Positions 1 through 10,161 of a stretch of DNA of 64,000 bases are shown piece by piece. Each line of letters opens with the position of its first letter. The stretch's first letter is position 1. Location of the stretch: positions 124,001-188,000 of the forward strand of contig JAKFWK010000003.1 of assembly GCA_021732045.1 (NCBI GenBank), read 5' to 3'. Both the position numbers and the translations under genes were made by a program. Under the pieces are notes generated by a model, which worked only from the letters and a program-made list of their open reading frames with translations, was not told the origin of the DNA and searched no databases. The DNA comes from Sulfurimonas sp. (GTDB taxonomy: Bacteria; Campylobacterota; Campylobacteria; Campylobacterales; Sulfurimonadaceae).

Positions 1-1169
1 AAGACGCATCAACTAAGGGTTATAGAGATGTAAATAGTTACATCATCTTAAATAAAGATAGCTTTACAAAACAGGCAATCAATGGTCTTGATGTTAAGCT
101 CAATATTCCTATATCGCTTCAGGTAAAAGTCGAGAGAATGCTCGATAAGATGAAGATAGATTTGATGGCAGAAGAGGCAATGTGTGTTATTATGAGCGCT
201 AAGGATGGCAAAGTAATTGCAATGGCTAGCTCAAATAGATTTATACCAAAAGCTATCCAAAGAAGTGATTACTCATCTTTAAACAGCGGTATGATTGAGT
301 ATAGTTTTGAGCCTGGAAGTGTTATAAAAAGTGTTATTTTGTCGCTTCTTTTAGACAAAGGAGCCGTAAATCCATATGATATGGTAAATGGTCATAATGG
401 TCGTTATGCAATTGGTTCAAAAGTAATAACTGATGAACACACATTTGACTGGCTCAGTGTTGAGGATATAATCATACATTCATCAAACATCGGTATAGCT
501 CAGATTGCCCAAAAGCTTTCAGGAGCGGAGTTTCATGATGGATTGATGAAATTTGGATTTGCGCAAGATTCAACAAATGACCTTATATACGAAAAAGCTG
601 GCTCAATCCCAGACGCCCAAAGACTAAACAATGAGATATATAAAGCAACATGTGCCTATGGATATGGAATGAGAGCAAATTTGATGCAGATTATTCAGGC
701 ATACAGCGCTTTTAATAATGGCGGTAAAATAGTTAAATCAAGAATCGTAAACTGCTTTGTGGACGCCTATAATCGAGAGATACCTATCGAGGTGGAGCCA
801 CAAGTTCAGGTTATAAAAAACACTACCGCTGAGAAGATAAAGGGAATTCTTATAAAAACTGTAAATGAGGGAACTGGTGTACTTGCCAAAACAGAAGGTT
901 TAGAGATTGGTGGAAAAACTGGAACCGCTCATATGGTTGAAAAAAGTGTTTATGTTAGTAAATACAACACTACATTTGCCGGTTTTGCAAATGATAAAAA
1001 TAACAAGTATATGATTGGCGTAGTTGTAATGCAACCGAAGAAGAGTCAATTTGCTGCTCAAACTTCCGTGCCAATCTTTAAGAAGGCGGTAGACATTTTG
1101 GTTGAAGATAGTTACTTAAAGCCAGATATTATCAAGCAACCTAGTGACGCCAACCTTAGCCTCCACTAA
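1..1169 (+). CDS. ftsI: Peptidoglycan transpeptidase, FtsI/PBP2-3 class (5' end outside window)
   Basis: Cross-links peptidoglycan at the septum or lateral wall; a periplasmic, membrane-anchored class B penicillin-binding protein. The frame is open from base 3, so the N-terminal anchor and dimerisation domain lie outside the window. All three transpeptidase motifs are visible: SxxK in PGSVIKS with the catalytic Ser (about 320-335), SxN as SSN (about 483-491) and KTGT (915-926). The last 54 bases overlap the convergent panC gene. The class B family is clear. FtsI (division) rather than PBP2/MrdA (elongation) is the likelier name, but the missing N-terminus would decide it. Confidence 0.85.
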   Translation, partial: DASTKGYRDVNSYIILNKDSFTKQAINGLDVKLNIPISLQVKVERMLDKMKIDLMAEEAMCVIMSAKDGKVIAMASSNRFIPKAIQRSDYSSLNSGMIEYSFEPGSVIKSVILSLLLDKGAVNPYDMVNGHNGRYAIGSKVITDEHTFDWLSVEDIIIHSSNIGIAQIAQKLSGAEFHDGLMKFGFAQDSTNDLIYEKAGSIPDAQRLNNEIYKATCAYGYGMRANLMQIIQAYSAFNNGGKIVKSRIVNCFVDAYNREIPIEVEPQVQVIKNTTAEKIKGILIKTVNEGTGVLAKTEGLEIGGKTGTAHMVEKSVYVSKYNTTFAGFANDKNNKYMIGVVVMQPKKSQFAAQTSVPIFKKAVDILVEDSYLKPDIIKQPSDANLSLH

Positions 1170-1937
1170 AATAACGCTATTTCCAATCTCTAGTATTTCT
1201 ATCTTTTGAAAATCACGATTTAAAATTTCAACATAAGAAATCTCTAGTGGAGCTAGAATTTTACGCATCTCATTTGTAATAAGCTCTGAATTTAAAATAT
1301 TTTTACTAACCATCATGCCGGCACTATGGAGCGAGGATACTATTTTTAGAGCCTCTTTTCTCTGTGGAGATGAGAGATAAACATTTCGACTACTAAGCGC
1401 TAAGCCATCTTTTTCTCTTACTGTATCAACTGGAACAATCTCAACGCTCATGAAGAGTTGTTTTACCATCAAAGAGATAAGATTTAGTTGCTGTGCATCT
1501 TTTTTGCCAAAATACGCCCTTGTCGGATTTACTATATTTAAGAGTTTCATGACAACCGTTAATACTCCATCAAAATGTGACGGTCTACTGTTTCCTTCAA
1601 GAACAAAACCCCTTATTCTAGGGGCATTTAAGCTAACTTCGTCATCTGTGTAAATATCTTCTGCTTGTGGAAAAAAGAGAACATCAACACCGCTCAGTTT
1701 ACAAATCTGCTTATCTGCCTCATCTTTTCTCGGATACTTCTCAAAATCTTCGCCCTTTAAAAATTGTGTTGGATTTACGAAAATAGAGACAACAACAACC
1801 TCATTTTGCTCTTTTGCTTTTTTTACAAGCGAGATATGTCCCTCGTGCAGAGCTCCCATTGTTGGCACAAAACCAACGGTTTTATCTATCTCTTTTAAAT
1901 AAATTTTTAACTCTTGTGGGTTGGAGAATATCTTCAT
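1116..1937 (-). CDS. panC: Pantothenate synthetase
   Basis: Condenses pantoate with beta-alanine, using ATP, to make pantothenate for coenzyme A; cytoplasmic. The 273-residue length is usual for the family. The nucleotide-binding HIGH-type motif is in PTMGALHEGHISLV near residue 25, and ALSSRNVYLS near residue 180 carries the second ATP-binding loop. The ATG at 1937 lies just downstream of a minus-strand TATAAT. The gene is divergent from prfB across about 50 bp, and its 3' end overlaps the tail of the ftsI-like gene. No panB or panD is in the window. Confidence 0.95.
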   Translation of the reverse strand: MKIFSNPQELKIYLKEIDKTVGFVPTMGALHEGHISLVKKAKEQNEVVVVSIFVNPTQFLKGEDFEKYPRKDEADKQICKLSGVDVLFFPQAEDIYTDDEVSLNAPRIRGFVLEGNSRPSHFDGVLTVVMKLLNIVNPTRAYFGKKDAQQLNLISLMVKQLFMSVEIVPVDTVREKDGLALSSRNVYLSSPQRKEALKIVSSLHSAGMMVSKNILNSELITNEMRKILAPLEISYVEILNRDFQKIEILEIGNSVILVEAKVGVTRLLDNIWL

Positions 1938-1956
1938 AAATTGCGCCTTAGTGTGT

Positions 1957-1972
1957 TATAATCGCAATTATA
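1957..1972. promoter_or_regulatory. Back-to-back -10 boxes for prfB and panC
   Basis: The 53-bp gap between the divergent genes holds TATAAT at 1957-1962 reading toward prfB and, only four bases on, ATTATA at 1967-1972, which is TATAAT toward panC. Together they form a near-palindrome. No clear -35 box is seen, which is common in Campylobacterota. Polymerase bound on one strand should exclude the other. This is pattern recognition only; no transcription start is known. Confidence 0.5.
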
Positions 1973-1990
1973 CAACAATGGAATTTATTT

Positions 1991-3088
1991 ATGGATAACT
2001 ACGAATACAGTGAACTTTTAAAAAATATTACAATCAAAATGAGCAACATAACTGGTGTTGTGGAGCCTCAAAAATTGCAAGATAGACTGGATGCAATAGA
2101 AGAGATGGAAAACGAGCAAGACTTTTGGAGTGACGCTGATAGTGCTGCAGTGATTCAAAAAGAGAAGACACAGCTTGAGAGAAAACTTAAAAAATATTTC
2201 ATTGCCAAAGACAAGGTTGATGATGCAGTTGAACTTTATGAGATGGCAAAAGATGAAAATGATGATGAAGCGATTGCTGAATGTTTTGATGATGCCCAGA
2301 ACTTAGAGAATCTTATACTAAATATGGAAGTTGAGGTTCTGTTAAGCGAAGAGATGGACGCAAACAATGCAATTTTGTCCATTCATCCTGGAGCTGGCGG
2401 AACAGAGTCACAAGATTGGGCATCGATGCTTCTTAGGATGTACAAAAGATTTGCTGAGAGAAACGGATATACGATTGAGGTGCTTGATTATCAAGCAGGT
2501 GATGAAGCCGGGATAAAAGATGTTTCTATTCTTATAAAAGGTGAAAATGCCTATGGCTATTTAAAGGTAGAAAATGGGATTCATAGACTTGTTCGCATCT
2601 CGCCTTTTGACTCAAATGCAAAAAGACATACATCATTTAGTTCGGTTATGGTATCTCCTGAGGTTGATGATGATATAAATATTGTGATAGAAGATAGAGA
2701 TATTCGCATAGACACTTACCGCTCTAGTGGCGCTGGCGGACAGCATGTAAATAAAACTGAGTCCGCCATAAGAATCACTCATATAAAAACAAATGTAGTG
2801 GTTCAATGTCAAAACGACAGAAGCCAGCACAAAAACAAAGCTACTGCTATGAAAATGCTAAAATCAAGACTATATGAGTTAGAGCTTGAAGCGCAAAAGG
2901 CGGAAGTTGCTGGTATTGCAAAGAGCGAGATTGGTTGGGGACACCAGATTCGCTCTTATGTCATGCAGCCGTATCAGCAGATAAAAGATACAAGAAGCAA
3001 TATTGCTTACTCTAATGTTGCTACTATATTGGATGGAGATATAGGAAAAATGTTGGAAGATGTTTTAATCTCTCAAAGTAGAGCTTAA
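1991..3088 (+). CDS. prfB: Peptide chain release factor 2
   Basis: Recognises UGA and UAA stop codons and triggers peptide release. The 365-residue protein has the SPF codon-recognition tripeptide in [10 protein letters not shown] near residue 205 and the catalytic GGQ in [12 protein letters not shown] near residue 250. SPF rather than PxT identifies RF2 over RF1. The reading frame is continuous from the ATG, without the in-frame UGA and +1 frameshift that autoregulates this gene in many bacteria. It is divergent from panC and followed by the convergent efflux gene. Confidence 0.95.
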   Translation: MDNYEYSELLKNITIKMSNITGVVEPQKLQDRLDAIEEMENEQDFWSDADSAAVIQKEKTQLERKLKKYFIAKDKVDDAVELYEMAKDENDDEAIAECFDDAQNLENLILNMEVEVLLSEEMDANNAILSIHPGAGGTESQDWASMLLRMYKRFAERNGYTIEVLDYQAGDEAGIKDVSILIKGENAYGYLKVENGIHRLVRISPFDSNAKRHTSFSSVMVSPEVDDDINIVIEDRDIRIDTYRSSGAGGQHVNKTESAIRITHIKTNVVVQCQNDRSQHKNKATAMKMLKSRLYELELEAQKAEVAGIAKSEIGWGHQIRSYVMQPYQQIKDTRSNIAYSNVATILDGDIGKMLEDVLISQSRA

Positions 3089-3090
3089 GT

Positions 3091-3131
3091 TCAAAAAGTA
3101 GATTTTTACTTCACTTGAATCTACTTTGAAT
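3091..3131. terminator. Possible hairpin between prfB and the efflux outer membrane gene
   Basis: TTCAAAAAGTAGA is followed after a short loop by TCTACTTTGAA, an inverted repeat with a two-base bulge that runs into the stop codon of the convergent gene. It could end transcription from both sides. There is no strong U tract, so confidence is low. Confidence 0.35.
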
Positions 3132-4497
3132 CTGTTTTAAATCTCTCCCATCCTCCACCAAGAGCCTTGCATAGCGCTATAAAGTTTAGGTATTTTGAAT
3201 CGTCGTTTACTATCATGTGACTCTCGTTTGAAACTAGTGATTGTCTGACAAGAAGCACTGAGAGATACCCTGTTTTTCCATTATCATATTCGAATAAGCT
3301 CATTTTTTCTGCTAGTTTATATTTTTCTTGTGCATTCTCAAGATACTTTCGGCTCATTTTTATACTTTTGCGATCTCTTAAGGCATTGTCAACTTCTCCA
3401 AAAGCTCTTAGTAGCGTCTGCTCATATTGTGTTTTTGCCTCTTTTGTTTGCGCTTTTGCTAGATTAATCTCGCTTTTTGTTCTTCCTGCTGTAAAAATTG
3501 GAAGTGAGACAGCAGGGGTTACTTGCCATATCTGTGAAGAACCATTTAGTAGTGAAGAGAGCTCTGTGCTTTGAAATCCTAATAATCCTGTTAGTGAAAA
3601 AGATGGGAAATAGCCACTCTCCGCTATGCCTATGGTTGCATTTGTTGCGCGCCAAGATGCTTCTGCTGATAAAATATCTGGGCGACGCTCTAGAAGTTCA
3701 GATGGAATTCCTGCTGGAACTTCAATATCTTTGCTCCACTGAGTTGATTCGGTTACTTTAACGCTACCTGGAGCCTCTCCAACTAGAAAAGCTAGAGCAT
3801 TTTCCAGCGTTGATATTTTTGCTTCTCTCGCTGGAATATCGCTGTATGTCTGCTCTAATAGTGCTTCTGATTGTAAAACATCGCTATTTGAACCTACTCC
3901 TTGCTCGAGTTTTGTTTTAAATATGGAAGTTATCTCTTCTAAAAGCAGGTAATTATCTTTGGCATTTTTTAGGAGCTTTTGCGCTGTTAGAATCGTGTTG
4001 TAAGTGCTTACTATATTTGTGATGGTCGAGGAGCGAACTAACTCTCTGTTATATCTGCTTGCAAGAAGCATTGCTTTTGCTGACTCACTTGCTCTTTTGT
4101 ATTTTCCCCAGAAGTCAATCTCAAACTGACTCATTCCAAGACCAACACCATAAGTCGTACTAATTGCGTTTGATGATTTTTCTTTTGTTGTAGTGCCTTC
4201 TGCGTTTATCTGAGGGAAAAAACTTGCATTCGCAACTCCAAGTTTTGCCATAAAGCCCTCGTTTTGTGCAGCGGCAATCATGATGTTTTTGTTCTGTTTA
4301 ATCGCTTTTTCTACTAGAAGATTTAAATTTTTATCGCCTAATTTTTCCCACCATCTATCCATATTTTCAACAAAAATATCTTCATCTGTTTGCCAATCAA
4401 TCGGTGTATCTGTGTGAGGAGGGGAAAAGTCAGGACCTACCACAGTGCATCCGCTTACTAAAAAAAGTGTGATTATCCAAAATGCTATTTTTTTCAT
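3121..4497 (-). CDS. RND efflux outer membrane lipoprotein, NodT/OprM family
   Basis: Outer-membrane channel of a tripartite drug or solute efflux pump; family members form a trimeric barrel plus periplasmic tunnel. The 458-residue protein starts with a lipoprotein signal ending in the lipobox LVSGC, so Cys17 would be lipidated. The rest shows the duplicated long-helix pattern of the TolC/OprM fold (for example RRPDILSAEASWRATNA in the second half). The gene appears intact, unlike the pump and fusion-protein genes upstream on the same strand. It is separated from them by a lytic transglycosylase gene on the other strand, so it may have its own promoter and serve other pumps. Confidence 0.88.
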   Translation of the reverse strand: MKKIAFWIITLFLVSGCTVVGPDFSPPHTDTPIDWQTDEDIFVENMDRWWEKLGDKNLNLLVEKAIKQNKNIMIAAAQNEGFMAKLGVANASFFPQINAEGTTTKEKSSNAISTTYGVGLGMSQFEIDFWGKYKRASESAKAMLLASRYNRELVRSSTITNIVSTYNTILTAQKLLKNAKDNYLLLEEITSIFKTKLEQGVGSNSDVLQSEALLEQTYSDIPAREAKISTLENALAFLVGEAPGSVKVTESTQWSKDIEVPAGIPSELLERRPDILSAEASWRATNATIGIAESGYFPSFSLTGLLGFQSTELSSLLNGSSQIWQVTPAVSLPIFTAGRTKSEINLAKAQTKEAKTQYEQTLLRAFGEVDNALRDRKSIKMSRKYLENAQEKYKLAEKMSLFEYDNGKTGYLSVLLVRQSLVSNESHMIVNDDSKYLNFIALCKALGGGWERFKTDSK

Positions 4498-4629
4498 TTT
4501 CTCTGTTTTCCCCTATTTGGAAGGCAAATTGTACCAAAAAAGAGCCAATCAAACAGACATGAAATTTGACCTATTAAGCCTTTTACGCTACGATAGAAGT
4601 TAGAAAACTAATAAAAATCAAGGAAGTTA

Positions 4630-5331
4630 ATGCTTAAATATCTGCTTATAACCCTATTTTTCTTTGCTGGACTCTCCTTATTTGCGGCGGACAACACTCG
4701 CTCCATCAACGCATCTTTGACTTCCTTGGAGAGCAACGAAACGCTCGCTGATGACCCAATAATTGAAAAAACTCTCAATCACTACAAGGGAACCATCTCT
4801 GTGCTTTACAAACGCCACCAAGCAACTAGAGTGGCTTTGGCACCAATAGAAGCTAAGTTTGAAAAAGCTGGAATACCTCCTTACTTTTCTCTTGTTCCAT
4901 ACGCCGAATCTAAATTTAACGCATCTTCAAGAGGATGTGGTTCCGCTGGACTATGGCAGTTTGGAAAGCAAACCGCTTGCAATTTTGGACTAATTGTAAA
5001 AAAGAAAAAGGATGAGAGACTAAACGCAAGTCGTTCAACTGACGCGGCAATTCGGTATATAAAATACTTAAAAAGAGAGTTTGGAAGTTGGTATCTGGCT
5101 GATTTTGCCTATGCTATGGGTGAGGGTAAACTTAAGAAGATAATTAAAAAGAACTCAAGTGATGAGATATCAGTTCTACTAAAAGACCCAGAATTTCCAA
5201 AAGGAACAAAGGCTCATTTTGCAAAAACAGTTCTTTTGGATGCAAGAATTAACTACTATAAAGCCGATGAGGTGGAGGAAGAGGTTGTTGTCAAGGATGA
5301 AGAGCAGATAAAAGATGAGAAAGCAGAGTAA
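4630..5331 (+). CDS. Lytic murein transglycosylase (SLT domain)
   Basis: Cleaves peptidoglycan glycan strands to 1,6-anhydro products in the periplasm. The 233-residue protein has a signal peptide (about residues 1-20, ending LSLFA) and one SLT domain. PYAESKFNASS near residue 95 carries the catalytic Glu, and GSAGLWQFG near residue 110 is the conserved substrate loop. The C-terminus is a charged Glu/Lys/Asp tail with no LysM repeat, so it is shorter than full MltD. A good AAGGAAG ribosome site precedes the ATG. It sits alone on the plus strand between parts of an RND efflux set. Confidence 0.88.
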   Translation: MLKYLLITLFFFAGLSLFAADNTRSINASLTSLESNETLADDPIIEKTLNHYKGTISVLYKRHQATRVALAPIEAKFEKAGIPPYFSLVPYAESKFNASSRGCGSAGLWQFGKQTACNFGLIVKKKKDERLNASRSTDAAIRYIKYLKREFGSWYLADFAYAMGEGKLKKIIKKNSSDEISVLLKDPEFPKGTKAHFAKTVLLDARINYYKADEVEEEVVVKDEEQIKDEKAE

Positions 5332-5352
5332 ATTTTAAAGATTTGATTTTTT

Positions 5353-5380
5353 AGTAGCAGGGTTGTATAAACCTGTTACT
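5353..5380. terminator. Hairpin between convergent transglycosylase and RND pump genes
   Basis: AGTAGCAGG pairs with CCTGTTACT (one G-U pair) around a 10-base loop, in the gap between two convergent genes. The placement fits a bidirectional terminator. The U tract is weak. Confidence 0.5.
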
Positions 5381-5385
5381 CTTTG

Positions 5386-8300
5386 TTACCTAAACTTTCT
5401 CTTCATTTTCTCTTGTAGTGTAGAGGCTTGATAGTACAAGTATGGGATAAAATATCGTTCCACGAATGTTGCTGCAATCATTCCTCCTAGTATCCCAATT
5501 CCAATAGAGTGGCGGCTCTCTGCTCCTGCTCCTGTACTTAGTGCTAGTGGCAATACTCCAAATACAAAAGCTAACGATGTCATCATCATCGGACGATAAC
5601 GGAGTCTTGCGGCTGATATGGTTGCTTCGTAGATGCTTTTACCGCTTTTTCGCTCTTGTTCTGCAAACTGAACAACTAGGATAGAGTTTTTTGCGGCGAG
5701 TGCAACTAGCGTGAGCAAACCAATCTGGAAATAGATGTCGTTGCTTTGCCCTGTTGCCCATAATGCTATGTATGCGCCAGCTATTCCAAATGGTACTGAG
5801 AGCATAACGGCTAGTGGTAAAATCCACGCTTCATATTGGGCTGATAGAATTAGGAAAACTATTATTAGAGCAAAGATTAAGATATATTTTGCTTGATTTT
5901 GTATAAGGATTTGTTGATAAGCAACACCATCCCAACTAGTCACAATCCCTGGTGAGAGCGTCTCTTTTGCTAGAGCTTCAATAATGTCAATCGCCTCTCC
6001 TGTGCTAACTCCTGGTTTAAGCGAAGCGGTGACTGGAACTGAGAGTACAGTGTTAAAATGCTCAATCCTAACAGCAGCAGACTCTTGACGCACTGATACA
6101 ATGGCACTTAGCGGTATCATAGTGCCAGATGATGACTTTACAAACCCTCTGCTTATGTCGGTTGGTGTCTGTCTAAAAGCCGCATCAGCTTGAACTTTCA
6201 CCCAGTAGTTGTGCCCATCTTTTTCAAATTGAGTTATATTTGAGACACCAACTGTATGCTGAATTGTTGAAAACAGATCATTTAGTGAAACACCAAGGGT
6301 TTTAGCTCTTTCTCTATTTACATCCACAAAAAGTGTTGGAGATGATGGACGCATTGTGCTTGTGATATTTGCAAATTGTGGAAGCTCTTTGGCTCTGCTT
6401 ATAAACTTTTGTGCATTTTGTGCAAGGGCTTTCATATCTCCATCAGGGCTTTGAAGCCATAGCTGAACACCGCCAGTTTTACTTAGCCCTCTGATTGGCG
6501 GTGGGGAGAATATATTGAAACTTGCTTCACTTATTGGTTGGATTGCTTTTTTAAATGTTTTGATAATCTCTTTGACGCTTAACTCTACAGTTTCTCTCTG
6601 ATCCCACGGTATAAGTCTAGCAATAAGTGTGGCCGAGTTTGGCTCTTGTCCGCCTCCTAGGAAGTTGCTTCCGACGATGGCAATCATACCTTTTACGCCA
6701 TCTATATCTTTTACCACTTTTTCCGCTTTTTCAACCGCAGCCTGAGTTCGCTCTATTGTTGCACCCTCTGGAAGTGAGAGAACTGTAAAAAAGTAGCCTT
6801 GGTCTTCTGTTGGCAGAAATGATTTTGGTGTTGTTGTTGAGAGATGATAGATAATTCCAAAGACACCAAGATATAAAAATAGCGTTATAAAACTTCGCTT
6901 AATCATTGATACAGAGAGATGGATATATCGTTCTGTCATGTTTGAGAACATCGTGTTAAAGCGCACGAATAGGGCAGGAGGAGCATTTTCGTGTTGGCGT
7001 AAAAGTAGTGCTCCTAAAGATGGTGATAGAGTAAGTGCTACAAAACCTGAGAAGATTACCGATACAGCGATTGTCATAGCGAACTGTTTGTATAACTCTC
7101 CAGTCATTCCGCCGACAAAAGTCGCTGGTATAAAAACTGCACACAAAACCAAAACGATATGGGCTAGTGACTTGCTCCATCGCTTTGATGGCTGCCTCTT
7201 TTGGAGTTATATGCTCGCTCTGCATAATCCTCTCCATATTTTCCACGACCACAATTGCGTCATCAACAACAATTCCAATCGCTAAAACCACTCCAAAGAG
7301 TGTTAAAGTGTTGATTGAGTAACCTAAAAGATACATCCCAATAAACGCTCCCATAAGAGAGACAGGAACGGCAATAAGTGCTATAAGACTAGCTCTAGCG
7401 CTCTGTAAAAATAGATAGATAACCACGATAACCAGTAGAAGTGCTTCAGCTAGTGTTTTAATTACCTCTTTGATGGAGATTTTTATAAAATTGGTTGAGT
7501 TGTGAGCAACTTCGTATTTTAGACCACTTGGAAATGTTTTGGAGAGTCGCTCTATCTCTTTACTTACGGCATCACAAGTTTGGATAGCGTTGGCATCTGA
7601 TCTGGAAAAAACAGCTAAAAGTGCCGCAGGTTTACCTTTGAATCTTCCGTAATACTCGTAGTTACTAGTACCTAACTCAACTCTAGCTATGTCGCGCAGA
7701 TGAACAATTGTTCCGTCACTCTTTGCACGAACAATAATCTGCTCAAATTCCTCAACGGTTGATAATCTTCCTTTTGAGGTGAGCATCACAGTCATCTCTT
7801 GTGTTTTTATGGGACTTTGCCCTAATCGCCCTGGATATGTTTGAAGATTTTGTTCGTTTATTGCACTGTCAACATCAGAAGATGTAATCCCCATAGAAGC
7901 CATCTTGTCAGGGTTTAGCCAGATACGCATCGCATAATCTCTTCGACCCGAGATAGAAGCATCGCCAGCACCAGGGATTCTCTTTATTTCATTGACTATA
8001 TGCGTATCGACATAGTTGCTTATGTCAATATCGCTCATTGAATTATCTGGCGAGTAAAATGCCGTAATCATCAAGATATCTTGAGTACCTTTTTTAACAT
8101 TGATTCCAAACATTCTTACAACGCTTGGGAGTTGCGGAAGGGCTAGATTTGCTCGGTTTTGGATATCCACAAGGGCTTTGTCTATGTCGGTTCCAACTTC
8201 AAATGTACAGTTTATACTTCCGCTACCAGACATACCAGATGCTGAAGAGGTCATATACATGAGATGATCGGTTCCAGCTATCTGCTCTTCTATGGGTGCG

Positions 8301-8488
8301 AGTACTGTATCTGCTATGGTTTTTGCTTCGGCTCCTGGGTAGCTGATGCTTATGCTCACCGTTGGAGGAGTAACTTTTGGAAACTGTGATACTGGAAGAT
8401 TTAGTAGTGAAATGGTTCCAAATACCACAATCAAGATGGCTATAACGCCGGAAAATATGGGTCTATCTATAAAAAAACGAGAGAACAT
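5386..8488 (-). pseudogene. RND inner-membrane efflux pump (AcrB/MexB type), frameshifted
   Basis: Would be the proton-driven pump of a tripartite efflux system. Two reading frames cover it. 8488-6956 has the N-terminal half, including the proton-relay Asp pair in GIVVDDAIVVVEN. About 7155-5386 has the C-terminal half, including the conserved Lys in ALAAKNSILVVQFAEQ. The frame changes near 7154-7162, just after AMEQVTSP, where the normal sequence should continue into VLCAVFIPATFVGG. The net change is +1 modulo 3. Judged against remembered family sequences, several residues also seem missing, so a short deletion is likely. Both halves are otherwise well preserved, so the loss is recent or a sequence error. 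The start ATG overlaps the stop of the fusion-protein gene by one base (TAATG). Confidence 0.85.
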
Positions 8489-9612
8489 TAATGCTCTTTT
8501 ATCTGTTTTGGTGGGACGACTTTTACAACTTTTCCAACATCGACTCTGGCATTGCCTTGAGCGATAATTTTCTCACCCTCTTTTATGCCATCTTGGATAA
8601 CGATATTCTCACCAATCCACTCTCCAACTTTAACAACTCGAATTTGTGCGGTTTGATTTTCATCAACCATAAAAACAAAAGAGCCTTTAGCTCCCTGCAT
8701 CAGGGCTTTATGTGGAATGGTGATTGAGCTGTATTTCAGCCCTTTAAGTCGTACTTTTACAAACTCCCCTGGAAGAATTTCTCCTTTTGGGTTTGAAAAC
8801 TCAGCTCTAGCTTGGCGAGACCCCATGGAAACATCTACAGTAGGACTAAAAAACAGTATCTTCCCTCTGTTTTTAAATGTGGTTCCATCTGCGAGAATCA
8901 ACTCTACAAAAAGTTCATTTTTTTGCTCGCTGTTCATTAAGCTGTTGATTCTAGCCATCGCCTCTTTTGGAATTGAAAAATCCACAAAAATTGGAGAAGT
9001 TTGATGGATTGTTGTAAGGAGTCCATTTTGTGATTCAGAGATATAGCTACCCTCATACTGCAGTGCTTTATCGACCCATCCCGACATCGGTGCGGTTATG
9101 TTTGTGTAGCTAAGGTCAAGCTTTGCTTTCTCAAGAGCTGCTTTGGCTCCATTTACTAGAGCGGTTTGTGTTTTATCTGCCGCCAATGCTGCGTCAAGCT
9201 CCTGTTTCCCAGAAATTTTTCTCTCAAAAAGTATCTCAATACGCTTTAGGTTTTGTGTGGTGTACTCTTTTTTTGCACTCTCTGCTTCAAGTGATGCTTT
9301 GGCTGATAAAACGGCAATATTAAAAGGTTTTTGATCAAGTTTAAAGAGAGTCTACCCAACTTTTACAAAGCTACCATCACGGTAATTTATATTCTGCAGA
9401 TAACCATTCACTCGAGCATGAATCTGAACACTTTTGCTCGCAACCGTCGTGGCAGTAAACTCAAACGGTGCTTCAACAATCTCTTTTTTAACACTCATCA
9501 AACTAACTTTTGCTGGAGGCTTATTTTTGTCTTTTGAATCATCGTCGTGAGAACATCCTAAAAACAACTGCATGGATAAGATTAATGAGAGCGTGATTAT
9601 TGTTTTAATCAT
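8488..9612 (-). pseudogene. RND membrane-fusion protein (AcrA family) with internal amber codon
   Basis: Periplasmic adaptor that links pump and outer-membrane channel. It begins with a lipoprotein signal ending LFLGC, followed by a charged linker and the biotinyl-lipoyl region. A TAG codon at 9354-9352 interrupts it after residue 86, between FVKVG and TLFKLDQKPF. The frame on both sides is the same and the protein continues to KQIKEH, so this is a simple in-frame nonsense change; CAG to TAG would explain it. Without suppression or reinitiation the product would be an 86-residue fragment. The pump gene directly downstream is also broken. Confidence 0.85.
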
Positions 9613-9666
9613 GGTTTCTTTTTCGTATTAAATTTTTTTGATATGATACTGCTAAGGTGCTTATTT

Positions 9667-10056
9667 CTACTTTTTTAGACTAACTTCATCAAGAAGAGCA
9701 AAAAAGCCATCAACTTCACGACTTCCTCTATCTTCATGGATGATTTTACCACTGCTTGTTAAAAAGTAGTGCCTTGGTACGCCTTTTACCGTGAAATTAG
9801 CAGGTATTTTATGTCTATCTCTTGACATATATAGAAGAACATACTCCTCTTTTAGTCTCTTCATAACAGACTTGTCGGAGAGTGTCATATCTTTAAACTT
9901 GTCACACCAAACACAAACATCCGCACCAATAAAAAGGTAAACGCCCTTTTTCTCTTTTTTCGCTTGTTTGAGCGCGGCATCATAATTATGTAGCCAATTT
10001 AAATCTGAACTATAAAGCGTTGATAAAAGAAGAGTGATGAAGATAAGAAGTTTCAT
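9667..10056 (-). CDS. Periplasmic thioredoxin-fold protein with CVWC motif
   Basis: Probable thiol-disulfide reductase or isomerase of the thioredoxin-like DUF255/Thioredoxin_7 type. The 129-residue protein has a signal peptide (about residues 1-17) and a CxxC active site, Cys48-Val-Trp-Cys51, in GADVCVWCDKF. The cis-proline position appears in VKGVPRHYF. The VWC motif differs from the WCGPC of the cytoplasmic trxA at 51 kb, fitting a different redox role. It lies on the same strand as the broken efflux genes, about 50 bp upstream of them. Substrate unknown. Confidence 0.75.
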   Translation of the reverse strand: MKLLIFITLLLSTLYSSDLNWLHNYDAALKQAKKEKKGVYLFIGADVCVWCDKFKDMTLSDKSVMKRLKEEYVLLYMSRDRHKIPANFTVKGVPRHYFLTSSGKIIHEDRGSREVDGFFALLDEVSLKK

Positions 10057-10161
10057 GGATTTTCCGTTTTGTTTTTTAAATCAGTATTTTACATTGTCAA
10101 TAGTTGATTTTAACAATAATGATATAATCTTTGATAAAAAAGTTTAATTTGGAGAGTTTTT

